Shown: positions 17,823 through 26,188, counted from the stretch's first letter. The stretch: DNA of 64,000 nt from Curtobacterium sp. PhB115 (GCF_003752025.1 NZ_RJKR01000011.1:124001-188000), one strand, 5' to 3'. Notes: generated by a model not told the origin, from the letters alone. Numbers and translations: made by a program.

Positions 17823-18832
17823 CAAGCGCGGGCTCCGATCGTGGTGGTCCAGGTGGCTGCGGCACCTGCGCCGCGGAGTGCGGCCGCGATGCGGTCCGCG
17901 TGGTCGTCGTCGGCGGCGAGGGCCAGGACGCACCCGCCCCGCCCGCCACCGGTGAGCTTCGCACCGAGGGCGTCCGCGGCTCGGGCGGCACCGACGAGCC
18001 GGTCGAGGTCCGCACTCGAGACGTCGAGTGCGGTGAGCAGTTCGTGCGCGGCGTCCATGGTGGCACCGAGCGCCTGTGCTCCGCCATCCACGAGTGTCCC
18101 CCGCGCCTGTCGGGCGAGCCCGCCGATCTGCGCGATGACGGCGTCGACGGCGTCCGGGTCCTGGTCGCGGCGCTCCCGGACGGCCGCGACGGCTTCTCGG
18201 GTGTGGCCGGGGACGCCGGTGTCGGCGACGACGAAGGTGAAGCGGTCGCCGAGTTCGACGGGCTCGATCCGGCCGGCCTCGAACCACACCGGAGCACTCG
18301 CGACGACCCCACGCGCGTCGAGTCCCGAGGGGCGACCGTGTGCGACGCGTTCGCACTCCTGGATGAGCGCGTGGTGCGTCTCGACGTCGAGCGTCTCGCC
18401 CAGGGCGTCGGCGACGGCGGCGGTCACGGCGGCGGCGACCGCGGCGCTCGACCCCATGCCCCGGGCGGTCGGGACCTGGCTGTCGACCCGGACGTGGAAG
18501 TGCCGGTCGGTGACCCCGAAGTGCCGCAGCGTCGCGGTGACGGCGGTCACGGTGGGCATCACGGCAGCGGGGGCCAGGTCGAGCGGGCCGGTGTGCACCG
18601 CGGACTCGAGGTGGTGGCCGACCGGCAGGCCGCCGTCGACGGCGGCGTCCGTGCTGATCGGCGTCACCGTGGCCGTGACCTGGGCGTCGAGGACCGGCAG
18701 GACGAGGGCCGGAGCGCCGTAGACGACCGCGTGTTCACCGATCAGGATCGTCTTCCCGTGGGACGACGCGGTTCCCGTCCGTGGAGAGGTGCCGGTCGGG
18801 GTGTTCGGAGAGTCGAGGTCGCTGCTGGTCAT
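17822..18832 (-). CDS. mvaK1: Mevalonate kinase
   Basis: 336 residues. First phosphorylation of mevalonate. The GHMP motifs are HGKTILIGEHAVVYG (residues 25-39), the ATP loop RGMGSSAAVA (124-133) and KLTGGGRGGC in the C-terminal lobe. Residues 1-24 are a Ser/Thr-rich extension without family counterpart; an internal start was not obvious. It is the first gene of mvaK1-mvaD-mvaK2-mvaA-mvaS, in which every junction overlaps by 1-8 bp. The order matches the Streptomyces CL190 cluster except that the isomerase gene fni is absent. Confidence 0.92.
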   Translation of the reverse strand: MTSSDLDSPNTPTGTSPRTGTASSHGKTILIGEHAVVYGAPALVLPVLDAQVTATVTPISTDAAVDGGLPVGHHLESAVHTGPLDLAPAAVMPTVTAVTATLRHFGVTDRHFHVRVDSQVPTARGMGSSAAVAAAVTAAVADALGETLDVETHHALIQECERVAHGRPSGLDARGVVASAPVWFEAGRIEPVELGDRFTFVVADTGVPGHTREAVAAVRERRDQDPDAVDAVIAQIGGLARQARGTLVDGGAQALGATMDAAHELLTALDVSSADLDRLVGAARAADALGAKLTGGGRGGCVLALAADDDHADRIAAALRGAGAAATWTTTIGARA

Positions 18833-18845
18833 CGTGGGTCACGTC

Positions 18846-18851
18846 AGCCTA
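18846..18851 (-). promoter_or_regulatory. Candidate -10 of the mevalonate operon
   Basis: Minus-strand TAGGCT lies 13 nt upstream of the mvaK1 ATG, in the 69-bp gap after the MFS gene. No clear -35 or ribosome site is present. The same TAGGCT hexamer precedes the MFS gene at 47632. Read-through from the upstream MFS gene remains possible. Confidence 0.35.
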
Positions 18852-18901
18852 ACCGCCTCCGCCATGCGCGCGCTCGACGACCTCCGTACCCCGTCCGTGC
18901 G

Positions 18902-20149
18902 TCAGCCGAGCGACGCCTGACGACGACGGACCGCGATGACCACGGCGACGACCAGTGCGCCGACCACGAGTGCTGCGCCGCCGATCGCGACGGCCGAGCC
19001 GACCCCGACCGCTGCGCCGAGGACGGCGAGCGACAGCCCGTTCCCCGTGCGCAGGCCGCTGCCGAACATGTTGTAGACGCCGACCACGCGGCCGCGCTGC
19101 TCGACGGGGGCGCGGAGCTGGACCACCGCCTGGCCGATCGAGGTGCTCGCCATGTTCGCGACCCCGCCGACGAACAGCACGATGACCGCGACGGCGAAGC
19201 TGCCGGTCAGGGCGACGGCCGCGGTGGTGGCCCCGAACAGCACCGTCGTGACGATCACCACGCGGGTGTTCGGCTTCAGCGCCCCGGTGGCCTCGAGCAG
19301 GAAGCCGCCGAGCACGCCGCCGGCACCGTTCGCGAAGAGCAGCACGCCGTACCCGAGCCCGGCGGCACCGGCCCCGAGGGCATCGGCGAACGACGGGATC
19401 GACACCTGCAGCGACCCGCCGACGCAGAGGGCGACGAGTCCGGCGAGGACGATCATGGCGACGAGCACCGGGTCACCGCCGACCTGCCGGATGGTCCGGA
19501 ACCCGTCCACGATCGTCAGCCGGGCCCGGTGCACGTACCCGCTGCGGGTGTGCCCGGTGTACGGCGTCCGGAGCATGAGCAGCGTCATCGGCAGGTAGAA
19601 CAGCACGTTCGCGAAGATGCCCCAGGTAGAGCCGAGGCCGAGCAGCAGCACCGATCCGACGACGGGCCCGGCGAGCACGCCGAGGCTCCGGAACGTGGCG
19701 TTCATCCGGACGGCGCCGGGCAGGTCGGCCGGCTCGGCGTAGTCGTGCAGGAGCATCTGCTCCGCCGGCGCCCACAACGCCCCGGCGCACCCGTGCAGGA
19801 CGAGGAGCACGCACGCCTCCCACACCTGGAGCGTGCCGGTCAGGAACAGGACGCCCCAGCAGACCGACACGAGCATGAAGAGCCCCTGCGCGATCTGGAT
19901 CAACCGCCGGCAGTCGTACTTCTCGGCGAGGCCGCCGAACCACACCGACAGCAGCAGGAACGGGAGCCAGTGACTGACGACCTCGAACCCGACGAGCGCG
20001 GGCGAGTGGAACTCCTGCCAGAGCACCCAGTATGTGATGACGTGCTCGATGTTGTCGCCCATCATCGACAGGCCCGCGGAGAACAGGTACGGGCGGGAGT
20101 GCCGGTCCCGGAGTGCGGCGAAGCGGCGTGGAACCATCGACGTCGTCAT
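18902..20149 (-). CDS. MFS exporter
   Basis: 415 residues with about 12 predicted membrane segments. The loop after TM2 (FGGLAEKYDCRRLIQ) is the MFS motif-A region. It resembles the MFS_3/EntS-like exporters (segments RSYLF-like start, then WAPAEQMLLHDY between TM4 and TM5). Substrate unknown. The ATG at 20149 has a strong GGGAGGAG ribosome site. It is divergent from ohrR with an OhrR-type dyad between them, so it may be peroxide-controlled, and it is co-directional with the mevalonate operon 69 bp downstream. Confidence 0.8.
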   Translation of the reverse strand: MTTSMVPRRFAALRDRHSRPYLFSAGLSMMGDNIEHVITYWVLWQEFHSPALVGFEVVSHWLPFLLLSVWFGGLAEKYDCRRLIQIAQGLFMLVSVCWGVLFLTGTLQVWEACVLLVLHGCAGALWAPAEQMLLHDYAEPADLPGAVRMNATFRSLGVLAGPVVGSVLLLGLGSTWGIFANVLFYLPMTLLMLRTPYTGHTRSGYVHRARLTIVDGFRTIRQVGGDPVLVAMIVLAGLVALCVGGSLQVSIPSFADALGAGAAGLGYGVLLFANGAGGVLGGFLLEATGALKPNTRVVIVTTVLFGATTAAVALTGSFAVAVIVLFVGGVANMASTSIGQAVVQLRAPVEQRGRVVGVYNMFGSGLRTGNGLSLAVLGAAVGVGSAVAIGGAALVVGALVVAVVIAVRRRQASLG

Positions 20150-20205
20150 CGCTCCTCCCGATCTCGTTCCACAACGGTACCGTCTCTGCCGCCGTCGAAT
20201 ATCGG

Positions 20206-20230
20206 TTGTGCACAACTGGGTTGCGTGCAA
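20206..20230. promoter_or_regulatory. OhrR-type operator, two half-palindromes
   Basis: TTGTGCACAA (20206-20215, perfect) and TTGCGTGCAA (20221-20230, centre mismatched) are 5 bp apart in the 91-bp divergent gap. TTGTGC at 20206 can also act as -35, with AATGCT (20229-20234) as -10, which would start transcription at the ohrR ATG. Confidence 0.6.
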
Positions 20231-20240
20231 TGCTTGTGTC

Positions 20241-20711
20241 ATGCCCGTGACCGATGAGATGGTGTGCTTCTCGCTCTACGCGGCGACCCGGGCCACGACC
20301 CAGGCGTACCGCACGATGCTCGAGCCGTGGGGGCTGACGTACCCGCAGTACCTCGTGCTCGTCACCCTGTGGATCGAGGGCGACCAGAGCGTCTCGAGCC
20401 TCGGGGACCACCTGCAGCTCGACTCCGGCACACTCTCGCCCCTGCTCCGCCGCATGGAGCAGTCCGACCTGGTCCGCCGCGAGCGCCGCAGCACCGACGA
20501 GCGCGTCGTCACCGTGACCATCGGCGACCGAGGCCGTGCGCTGCGGTCCGAGCTCGCCGACATCCCCGGCCGGATCGCCGCGGGGACCGGGCTGCCCGAC
20601 GAGCGTGCTGCCGCCGACCTCATCGCGACGCTGCACCGGCTGACCGAGACGATGCACGCCGCCGCCGCGCCCGTGCCCGCCGCGGCTCCCGCGCGCGACA
20701 TTTCGCCCTGA
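20241..20711 (+). CDS. ohrR: OhrR-type MarR-family peroxide sensor
   Basis: 156 residues. The N-terminal sensing cysteine is Cys9 in MVCFSLYAA, the classic OhrR context. The winged helix is at about 50-105 (SLGDHLQLDSGTLSPLLRRME, wing RRSTDERVVTVTI). On organic-peroxide oxidation such repressors release the ohr operator. The C-terminal tail is Ala/Pro-rich, and its last codons and stop lie inside a REP-like repeat. Leaderless: no ribosome site, with the dyad and a -10 directly upstream. The Ohr gene follows 135 bp downstream. Confidence 0.88.
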   Translation: MPVTDEMVCFSLYAATRATTQAYRTMLEPWGLTYPQYLVLVTLWIEGDQSVSSLGDHLQLDSGTLSPLLRRMEQSDLVRRERRSTDERVVTVTIGDRGRALRSELADIPGRIAAGTGLPDERAAADLIATLHRLTETMHAAAAPVPAAAPARDISP

Positions 20712-20760
20712 CCGACACCTCACGCGGCCGCGCGCCCGTGAACTGTCGCTGAGCGCGAAA
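20701..20760. repeat. REP-like palindrome, copy A
   Basis: A 60-bp imperfect palindrome with arms TTTCGCCCTGACCGACA... and ...TGTCGCTGAGCGCGAAA. It begins at the end of ohrR and includes its stop codon. A Pro-codon-like C-rich tract (20761-20812) follows. Same family as 27122, 37426 and 38561. Confidence 0.8.
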
Positions 20761-20846
20761 AGCGCCCACGGCCCCGCGCCCGCCCGCGCCCGCGGCCCAC
20801 GCCCGCACCCCACTGACCACGATCCGCCCCACAAGGAAGGAACCCC

Positions 20847-21269
20847 ATGGAAGCCCTCTACACCGCCGAGGCCCTGGCCACCGGCGAAGGCCGCAACGGC
20901 CACGTCGCCACGAGCGACGGCACGGTCGAGTTCGACCTCGCCATCCCGAAGGAGATGGGTGGCTCCGGCAACGGCGCGAACCCCGAGCAGCTGTTCGCCG
21001 CCGGGTACGCCGCCTGCTTCCACTCCGCACTGCAGGGCGTCGCCCGCAGCCAGAAGGTGAAGATCACCGACTCGTCCGTCGGTGGCCGCGTGCAGATCGG
21101 CCCGAACGGCAACGGCGGCTACCAGCTCGCCGTCATGCTCGAGGTCGTCATCCCGGGCCTCGAGCACGACCAGGCGCAGGCACTCGCCGACGCCGCACAC
21201 CAGGTCTGCCCGTACTCGAACGCGACCCGCGGCAACATCGACGTCACCATCGTCGTCTCGGAGGACTGA
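20847..21269 (+). CDS. ohr: Organic hydroperoxide resistance protein (Ohr/OsmC family)
   Basis: 140 residues, complete. The two catalytic cysteines are Cys57 (GYAACFHSAL) and Cys121 (HQVCPYSNATRGN), with the catalytic Arg expected in the N-terminal region. Ohr reduces organic peroxides with lipoyl-linked electron donors. The ATG has an AAGGAAGGAA ribosome site. Its regulator OhrR is the upstream gene, and an MDR reductase starts 3 bp after its stop, so the two are in one transcript. Confidence 0.93.
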   Translation: MEALYTAEALATGEGRNGHVATSDGTVEFDLAIPKEMGGSGNGANPEQLFAAGYAACFHSALQGVARSQKVKITDSSVGGRVQIGPNGNGGYQLAVMLEVVIPGLEHDQAQALADAAHQVCPYSNATRGNIDVTIVVSED

Positions 21270-21272
21270 CCC

Positions 21273-22268
21273 ATGAGCACCACCCCCACCACCATGCGCG
21301 CCGTCGTCCACGAGACCTTCGCCGAGCCCGCCGACGTCCTCGAGGTGCAGGAGCGCCCCGTCCCGACGCCCGGCTCCGGCGAGGTCCTCGTGCGCACGGT
21401 CCTCTCCCCCATCCACAACCACGACCTCTGGACCGTCCGCGGCACCTACGGCTTCAAGCCCGAGCTGCCCGCAGCGTCCGGTACCGAGGCACTCGGCGTC
21501 GTCGAGGCACTCGGCGAGGGCGTCACGAACCTGCAGGTCGGCCAGCGCGTCGCCGGCGGTGCCTTCGGGGTCTGGGCCGAGTACTACACCGCGAACGCTG
21601 CCGGGCTCGTGCCGGTGCCGGACGCCATGACGGACGAGGCCGCAGCACAGCTCGTCTCGATGCCGTTCAGCGCGATCAGCCTGCTGCACTCGCTCGACCT
21701 GCAGGAGGGCGACTGGCTGATCCAGAACGCCGCCAACGGTGCGGTGGGCCGCATGGTCGCCCAGCTCGGCGCGGCCCGCGGCATCAACGTCATCGGCCTG
21801 GTGCGTCGCGCCGCCGGTGTCGAGGAGCTCCGCGAGCAGGGCATCGAGCGCATCGTCGCCACCGACGCGGACGACTGGACGGACCAGGTCGCCGCGATCA
21901 CCGGAGGCGCCCCGATCGTCGCCGGCGTCGAGTCCGTCGGCGGCAAGGCAGCGGGCGACATCGCCAGCGTCCTGGGCGAGAACGCCACGCTCGTCGTCTT
22001 CGGCGCGATGGCCTCGCCCACGCTCGAGATCCCGTCGGGCAAGGTCATCTTCGGCCAGCTCACCGTGAAGGGCTTCTGGGGCAGCGTCGTCAGCAAGACG
22101 ATGCCGGCCGAGACGAAGGGCCAGCTCTTCGGCGAGCTCATCACCCGCGTGCTCGACGGTTCGCTGACGCTCCCCGTCGCGGAGACCTTCGCCTTCGAGG
22201 ACGTCCGTGACGCGGTGCGCGCCTCGGACACCGCCGGCCGCGTCGGCAAGGTGCTCCTGCGCCCGTAG
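21273..22268 (+). CDS. Zinc-independent MDR/quinone-oxidoreductase-like dehydrogenase
   Basis: 331 residues. The N-terminal GroES-like domain contains PGSGEVLVRTVLSPIHNHDL and ASGTEALGVV. The Rossmann domain has an NAANGAVGRMVAQLGAARG nucleotide loop (AxGxxG-like). No structural-zinc cysteine cluster is visible, which fits the zinc-free quinone reductase or enoyl reductase branch. Placed 3 bp after ohr, so probably made during peroxide stress to reduce reactive carbonyls or quinones; that role is inference. It ends 12 bp before a long palindromic terminator. Confidence 0.85.
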   Translation: MSTTPTTMRAVVHETFAEPADVLEVQERPVPTPGSGEVLVRTVLSPIHNHDLWTVRGTYGFKPELPAASGTEALGVVEALGEGVTNLQVGQRVAGGAFGVWAEYYTANAAGLVPVPDAMTDEAAAQLVSMPFSAISLLHSLDLQEGDWLIQNAANGAVGRMVAQLGAARGINVIGLVRRAAGVEELREQGIERIVATDADDWTDQVAAITGGAPIVAGVESVGGKAAGDIASVLGENATLVVFGAMASPTLEIPSGKVIFGQLTVKGFWGSVVSKTMPAETKGQLFGELITRVLDGSLTLPVAETFAFEDVRDAVRASDTAGRVGKVLLRP

Positions 22269-22280
22269 CGCGACCACCGA

Positions 22281-22326
22281 ACGGACTGGAGGCCCGGTGC
22301 CAGCTGGCACCGGGCCTCCCGTCCGT
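22281..22326. terminator. 46-bp palindromic bidirectional terminator
   Basis: The arms pair from 22281 to 22326 around a centre at 22303/22304 with a single mismatch. The left arm reads ACGGACTGGAGGCCCGG. It lies between the plus-strand MDR gene and the minus-strand sugar porter. The inner GGTGCCAG is identical to the palindrome at 13406. Confidence 0.75.
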
Positions 22327-22359
22327 CCGTGCGCGCGATCACCGCGCCACGTGCGCGAC

Positions 22360-23817
22360 CTAGCCGCGCGACGCCTTCTGCGGGACGGTGAAGATGTTGC
22401 CGGTGGTGACGCCCTCTTCGACTTCTTCGAGGGTGCGACCGCGGCTCTCCGGGACGAACTTCCAGATGAAGAGCAGCGCCAGGACCCCGACGACCGCGAA
22501 GCCGAAGAACGTGCCCGTGATGCCGGTCGCGGCGACGATGGTCGGGAAGTAGAGCCCGAGGAACGCGTTCGCGATCCAGAGGCAGAACACCGAGATGCCC
22601 ATGCCGAGCGCGCGGATCTGGGTCGGGAAGATCTCCGACAGCAGCACCCACACGGCGATGTTGAGGAAGGTCTGCATCGAGCCGACGAACGCGACGACGA
22701 GGAACAGGATCACCCACGGGCGGGCCGGGTTGCCATCGGGCAGGGCCACCGACGCGATGCCGATCAGGAAGTGGCAGAGCGTCGTGAGCGAGAACCCGAT
22801 GATCAGGGTCGTCCGGCGGTTGATCTTCTCCATGTTGTAGATGGCGATGACGCCACCCACCACGGCGATGACACCCGGTGCGATGTTCGCGATGAGGGCC
22901 GCCGACGCCTGGAAGCCGGACTCGATGAGCACGGTCTGCCCGTAGTACATGATCGAGTTGATGCCGGTGAGCTGCTGCGCGACGCCGAGGCCGGCACCGA
23001 TGAGCACGATGCGGATGAGCCACTTGTTGCCGAGCAGGGTGCGCCAGCCGCTGACCTGCTGGACCTTCTGCTCGAACTCGTTCGTGCGCTTGATGTCGTC
23101 GAGCTCGGCGGTCGCACGCTCATCGGTGCGGACCTGCTGCAGCACCGAGAGGGCTTCGTCGTACCGACCCTTCGACGCGAGCCACCGTGGCGACTCGGGC
23201 ACACGCAGCATGCCGACGAACAGGGCGATCGCGGGCAGCGCACAGACGGCGAGCATGACGCGCCAGACACCGTTGCCCTCACCCCAGATGGTCCCGATGA
23301 AGGCGTTCACCACGAAGGCGGCGAGCTGACCGATCACGATCATGAGTTCGTTGCGCCCGGACAGCGACCCGCGGATCTCGTAGGGGGCGAGTTCGGCGAG
23401 GAACACCGGCACCACGGTGGATGCACCACCGACCGCCAGGCCGAGGAGCACGCGGCCGACCACCATCACGCCGAACACCGGGGCGAAGACGCAGATCAGG
23501 GTGCCGAAGAAGAACGTGACGGCGAGCAGGATGATCGTCTTGCGGCGCCCCCACCCGTCGGCGATGCGGCCGCCGAGCATGGCGCCGATCGCGGCACCGA
23601 ACAGGAGCGAGCTGGTGACGATGCCCTCGGTGAGGTTCGTCAGGCCGAGCTCCTGCTTCATCGGCAGCAGTGCGCCGTTGATCACGCCGGTGTCGTAGCC
23701 GAAGAGCAGGCCGCCGAAGGTGGCGACGAGGGCCAGGACGCCGAGGCGGCGGCGGTGTGGTCCGTTCCCGATCGGGGGCAGTGCGACAGTCGGGGCTGTC
23801 GGCTTGATGTCGACCAT
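22360..23817 (-). CDS. Sugar porter family MFS transporter (inositol/hexose type)
   Basis: 485 residues, 12 membrane segments. Sugar-porter signatures are all present: GGLLFGYDTGVINGAL in TM1, GGRIADGWGRRKT after TM2, VPESPRWLASKGR before the central loop, GVAQQLTGINSIMYY in TM7 and VPESRGRTLEE after TM12. Likely proton-coupled import of a hexose or myo-inositol; QLTGIN fits both groups. The ATG has an AAGGAG site. A consensus promoter and a dyad lie upstream. The gene stands alone; no catabolic gene adjoins it. Confidence 0.9.
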   Translation of the reverse strand: MVDIKPTAPTVALPPIGNGPHRRRLGVLALVATFGGLLFGYDTGVINGALLPMKQELGLTNLTEGIVTSSLLFGAAIGAMLGGRIADGWGRRKTIILLAVTFFFGTLICVFAPVFGVMVVGRVLLGLAVGGASTVVPVFLAELAPYEIRGSLSGRNELMIVIGQLAAFVVNAFIGTIWGEGNGVWRVMLAVCALPAIALFVGMLRVPESPRWLASKGRYDEALSVLQQVRTDERATAELDDIKRTNEFEQKVQQVSGWRTLLGNKWLIRIVLIGAGLGVAQQLTGINSIMYYGQTVLIESGFQASAALIANIAPGVIAVVGGVIAIYNMEKINRRTTLIIGFSLTTLCHFLIGIASVALPDGNPARPWVILFLVVAFVGSMQTFLNIAVWVLLSEIFPTQIRALGMGISVFCLWIANAFLGLYFPTIVAATGITGTFFGFAVVGVLALLFIWKFVPESRGRTLEEVEEGVTTGNIFTVPQKASRG

Positions 23818-23861
23818 TCGGTGACTCCTTCGTCGGTGATCGCGCGGCATCGCGTCCAGTG

Positions 23862-23889
23862 ATCGTAACCCGAATCCATGTCCTGTCAA
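23862..23889 (-). promoter_or_regulatory. Sugar porter promoter
   Basis: On the minus strand TTGACA (23889-23884, perfect consensus) and TACGAT (23867-23862) are spaced by 16 bp. The -10 lies 44 bp upstream of the ATG. Best promoter match in the window. Confidence 0.7.
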
Positions 23890-23910
23890 ACAGACATTCT
23901 GTCTTTCTGA
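23886..23910. promoter_or_regulatory. Operator-like dyad over the sugar porter -35
   Basis: A 25-bp dyad, pairing 9 of 11 positions, with perfect core AGACA-TTC-TGTCT (23892-23904). It abuts and overlaps the TTGACA box, a position suited to repression by a LacI- or GntR-type regulator. The regulator is not in the window nearby. Confidence 0.55.
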
Positions 23911-24029
23911 CGTTTGGATCGGTCCACAGAAGTCCTGATCAGGACGGGAGCGGTCCAATGACGGGACCGGTCGGCCGTGTACCCCGAGCATCCTCGGTCA
24001 CGTCCGGTCCGTCCGCGGGAAGTTCTCGG

Positions 24030-24626
24030 TCAGTCTTCGCCAGAGTCACGGCGATCGCCGGGGCCGCGGCCAGGGCCATCGCCAGAGCCACGGCCATCGC
24101 CGGGGGCCGGGCCGTCGCCGAGCACGTCGCCGAGGGAGGCCATCTCCGCGCCGTGGTCGGTGTAGCGCCGCACGGTTCGTCGCGCCGCAGCACTCGCAGC
24201 CCCGGACAGCGCCGGGTTGCGTCGCGCGGCATCGGCGACCCGGCCGGCGTGCCCCGCAGTCGAGAGCAGGACGTTCGCCAGCGCCCGGGCGTCACCGCGT
24301 TCGGGCACCCCGGTGACCGTCCACGCCGTGCGCACCTGAGCGTCCGGCGTCACACCGCGTCGCGTGCCCATGCGGTGCCAGTCGGACAGGACGCCCTCGG
24401 TCCGGGAGGCCGCTCGGTCGGCCTCGGCCGCACGCCGCCGTGCGGCGTCGCGCGCGTCGGACTCGCCGCTCGTGCCCTCGACCGTGTCGTACCGGTCGGT
24501 GAGGCCGTCGGCTCGGCGACGGACGCTGTCGGCCCGCTCGCGCGCGGCGCCGTCGTCACCGCCTTCTTCTGCGATGCGGGCGGCGTGCGCGGCGGCAGCC
24601 GCGGCGAGGATCTCCGAACGCTCCAT
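24030..24626 (-). CDS. Hypothetical Ala/Arg-rich protein downstream of the zeta toxin
   Basis: I do not recognise this product. It has 198 residues, no membrane segment or signal peptide. Residues 1-70 are highly charged and probably helical (ILAAAAAAHAARIAEEGG; DARDAARRRAAEADRA). A middle part contains WTVTGVPERGDARALANVLL. The last 30 residues are a Gly-Asp-rich repeat (GDGPAPGDGRGSGDGPG). It is co-directional with the HTH-zeta pair and starts 67 bp after the zeta stop, so it may be a third member of that operon. The region between its stop and the sugar porter promoter (to 23911) shows nothing else. Confidence 0.55.
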   Translation of the reverse strand: MERSEILAAAAAAHAARIAEEGGDDGAARERADSVRRRADGLTDRYDTVEGTSGESDARDAARRRAAEADRAASRTEGVLSDWHRMGTRRGVTPDAQVRTAWTVTGVPERGDARALANVLLSTAGHAGRVADAARRNPALSGAASAAARRTVRRYTDHGAEMASLGDVLGDGPAPGDGRGSGDGPGRGPGDRRDSGED

Positions 24627-24693
24627 GGCCTCGACGGTAGCCGTTCCGACCGACACCGGCGACCGCGGCCGCCGAGCGATGACCAGCGACCGC

Positions 24694-25497
24694 TCAGACG
24701 ATCGACACATCCCAGCCGAGGTCGGCGGCCCGGTCACCGAGGACCCGGGCGTTCGCGCCGCACACCGACTCGGTCGACCCGGTCGGGTAGTAGCGACGGA
24801 TGGCTGCCTCCGGGACGAACCGACCACCGAGCGGATCCGTGGCGGCGTCACGCACGCTCCACCACCGATCGGTCGCCTGGGCGATCGCCGTCTCGAGCGG
24901 GACCTCCACGGTGACGATGCGCAGCTTCTCGTACCCGGCGTCGTCGAGCTCGGCGAGGAGGTCGTCGAGGTAGTCCACGCTCGACAGGGTGCCGTGCACG
25001 ACGACGTTCTCACCGTTGCGGAGGGCGCGGCGGCGCAGCGTGTCGGCAACGGCGGTCGACTCGGCGTGCACGAAGCCGGCGATCTCACGGAGCTGCACCG
25101 GCCGGTCGTCGGCCAGTCGGCGAGCCGTCCACCGGTCCACCAGACCGTCCGCCTGTGCGCGCAGGAGCAGCGGGTCCTTGAACTCGTCGGCGTCGATCGA
25201 CCGGTACCCGCACAGCTCCGGCATCCGCTCCAGAGCGGTCGACTTGCCCGACCCCGGCGGCCCGGCCGTCACCACCACGGCGAGCGAGCCGTCGGTGACC
25301 GGCGACGGGGTCAGCGCGCGGTGCTCCTCGAGCACGGACTCGTGGAACCGCAGGCGGCTCGCCTCGTACAGGAAGCCGTCCGGTGCGTAGATCATCCTGG
25401 TGCTCGCACCTGCCGTGTCCGACCAGGGGTTGTCGAGCGAGTCAGCCCGGAGGGCGCGGCCCAGCTCGACGGCCACCCGGTCGCGGAGCTCCGTCAC
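24694..25497 (-). CDS. Zeta-toxin-like P-loop kinase
   Basis: 267 residues. Walker A is GPPGSGKST at residues 79-87, followed by the zeta signature IDADEFKD with the catalytic Asp, then a VVHGTLSS strand and a basic lid region. Zeta/PezT toxins phosphorylate UDP-N-acetylglucosamine-type cell-wall precursors; some family members act on other small molecules. The N-terminal 70 residues are an extension typical of the chromosomal actinobacterial type. The GTG start overlaps the stop of the HTH gene (GTGA), which supports a toxin-antitoxin pair. Confidence 0.8.
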   Translation of the reverse strand: MTELRDRVAVELGRALRADSLDNPWSDTAGASTRMIYAPDGFLYEASRLRFHESVLEEHRALTPSPVTDGSLAVVVTAGPPGSGKSTALERMPELCGYRSIDADEFKDPLLLRAQADGLVDRWTARRLADDRPVQLREIAGFVHAESTAVADTLRRRALRNGENVVVHGTLSSVDYLDDLLAELDDAGYEKLRIVTVEVPLETAIAQATDRWWSVRDAATDPLGGRFVPEAAIRRYYPTGSTESVCGANARVLGDRAADLGWDVSIV

Positions 25498-26048
25498 CGG
25501 GTGCGCTTGCGGGTCTGCCGTTCGGCGATCGCCCGGCGGACGGTCTCGTACTCGAGCTCGGACAGGAGGCCGTCCTGGAACGCCGCCGCGAGTTCCTTGG
25601 TGGTGCCGGTGGCCGAGGCGGCACCGTCGAACGCCGCACCACGCTTCGGGGTGCGGTGCGTCAACGCCATCGACGACAGCTCGCGCAGCATCGTCTCCGA
25701 GTCGATCTGGCCGCCCTCGCGCCGGGAGATGACCTCACGCGGAGACGGCCGCTTCGTGGTCAGGGTCCGGCGGGAGAGCCGCCGCGAGACCTCGGGCTGG
25801 GAGATCCCGGCGAGCTTCGCGATCTCGCGCTGCGGGACGCCGAGGTCGGCGAGCTTGAAGATCCCGCGCCGCAGTTCCATCTCGGCGTGGTGTTGCTGCT
25901 CACGACTGTGCAGGACGTGCTCGACCGCCGCACGGACGGTCGCGGGCGCACTGTCGGTCCGACCGGCCAACGCGCGCACGACGGCTTCCGTGTCGGGTCG
26001 ACGGGGGTCCGACCCACTGCGTCGCCCGGGGACCGCCCTGACGCCCAT
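25494..26048 (-). CDS. HTH protein, likely antitoxin/repressor of the zeta operon
   Basis: 184 residues, soluble. Residues about 15-60 are helical; a helix-turn-helix sits near 64-88 (DLGVPQREIAKLAGISQPEVSRRL), and the C-terminal half is helical with basic patches, ending QTRKRTR. It resembles the DNA-binding partner of PezAT-like systems in layout, although not closely. The ATG at 26048 follows an AGGTGG ribosome site; a GTG two codons upstream is the alternative. A perfect dyad (26065-26081) just upstream indicates autoregulation. Confidence 0.65.
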   Translation of the reverse strand: MGVRAVPGRRSGSDPRRPDTEAVVRALAGRTDSAPATVRAAVEHVLHSREQQHHAEMELRRGIFKLADLGVPQREIAKLAGISQPEVSRRLSRRTLTTKRPSPREVISRREGGQIDSETMLRELSSMALTHRTPKRGAAFDGAASATGTTKELAAAFQDGLLSELEYETVRRAIAERQTRKRTR

Positions 26049-26064
26049 GACCACCTGCTCTCGT

Positions 26065-26081
26065 TGATACCGATGGTATCA
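26065..26081. promoter_or_regulatory. Operator of the HTH-zeta operon
   Basis: A perfect 7+7 inverted repeat TGATACC-GAT-GGTATCA, centred 25 bp upstream of the HTH gene start. Its position in the leader or promoter suits binding by the product of the first gene. Confidence 0.65.
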
Positions 26082-26141
26082 CTCGTCGTTGACGACGGAG
26101 GATCTTCGGTACGTCCGCGGACACACGCAGGAAGGACGGCG

Positions 26142-26171
26142 TTCGCCTCGAGGATGCTCCGCGGTTAGCAT
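26142..26171 (+). promoter_or_regulatory. Candidate promoter of the LysM lipoprotein gene
   Basis: TTCGCC (26142-26147) and TAGCAT (26166-26171) spaced by 18 bp. The start codon is 17 nt after the -10, with a GAGGGGG ribosome site between them. Confidence 0.4.
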
Positions 26172-26188
26172 CGAGCTGAGGGGGAATC

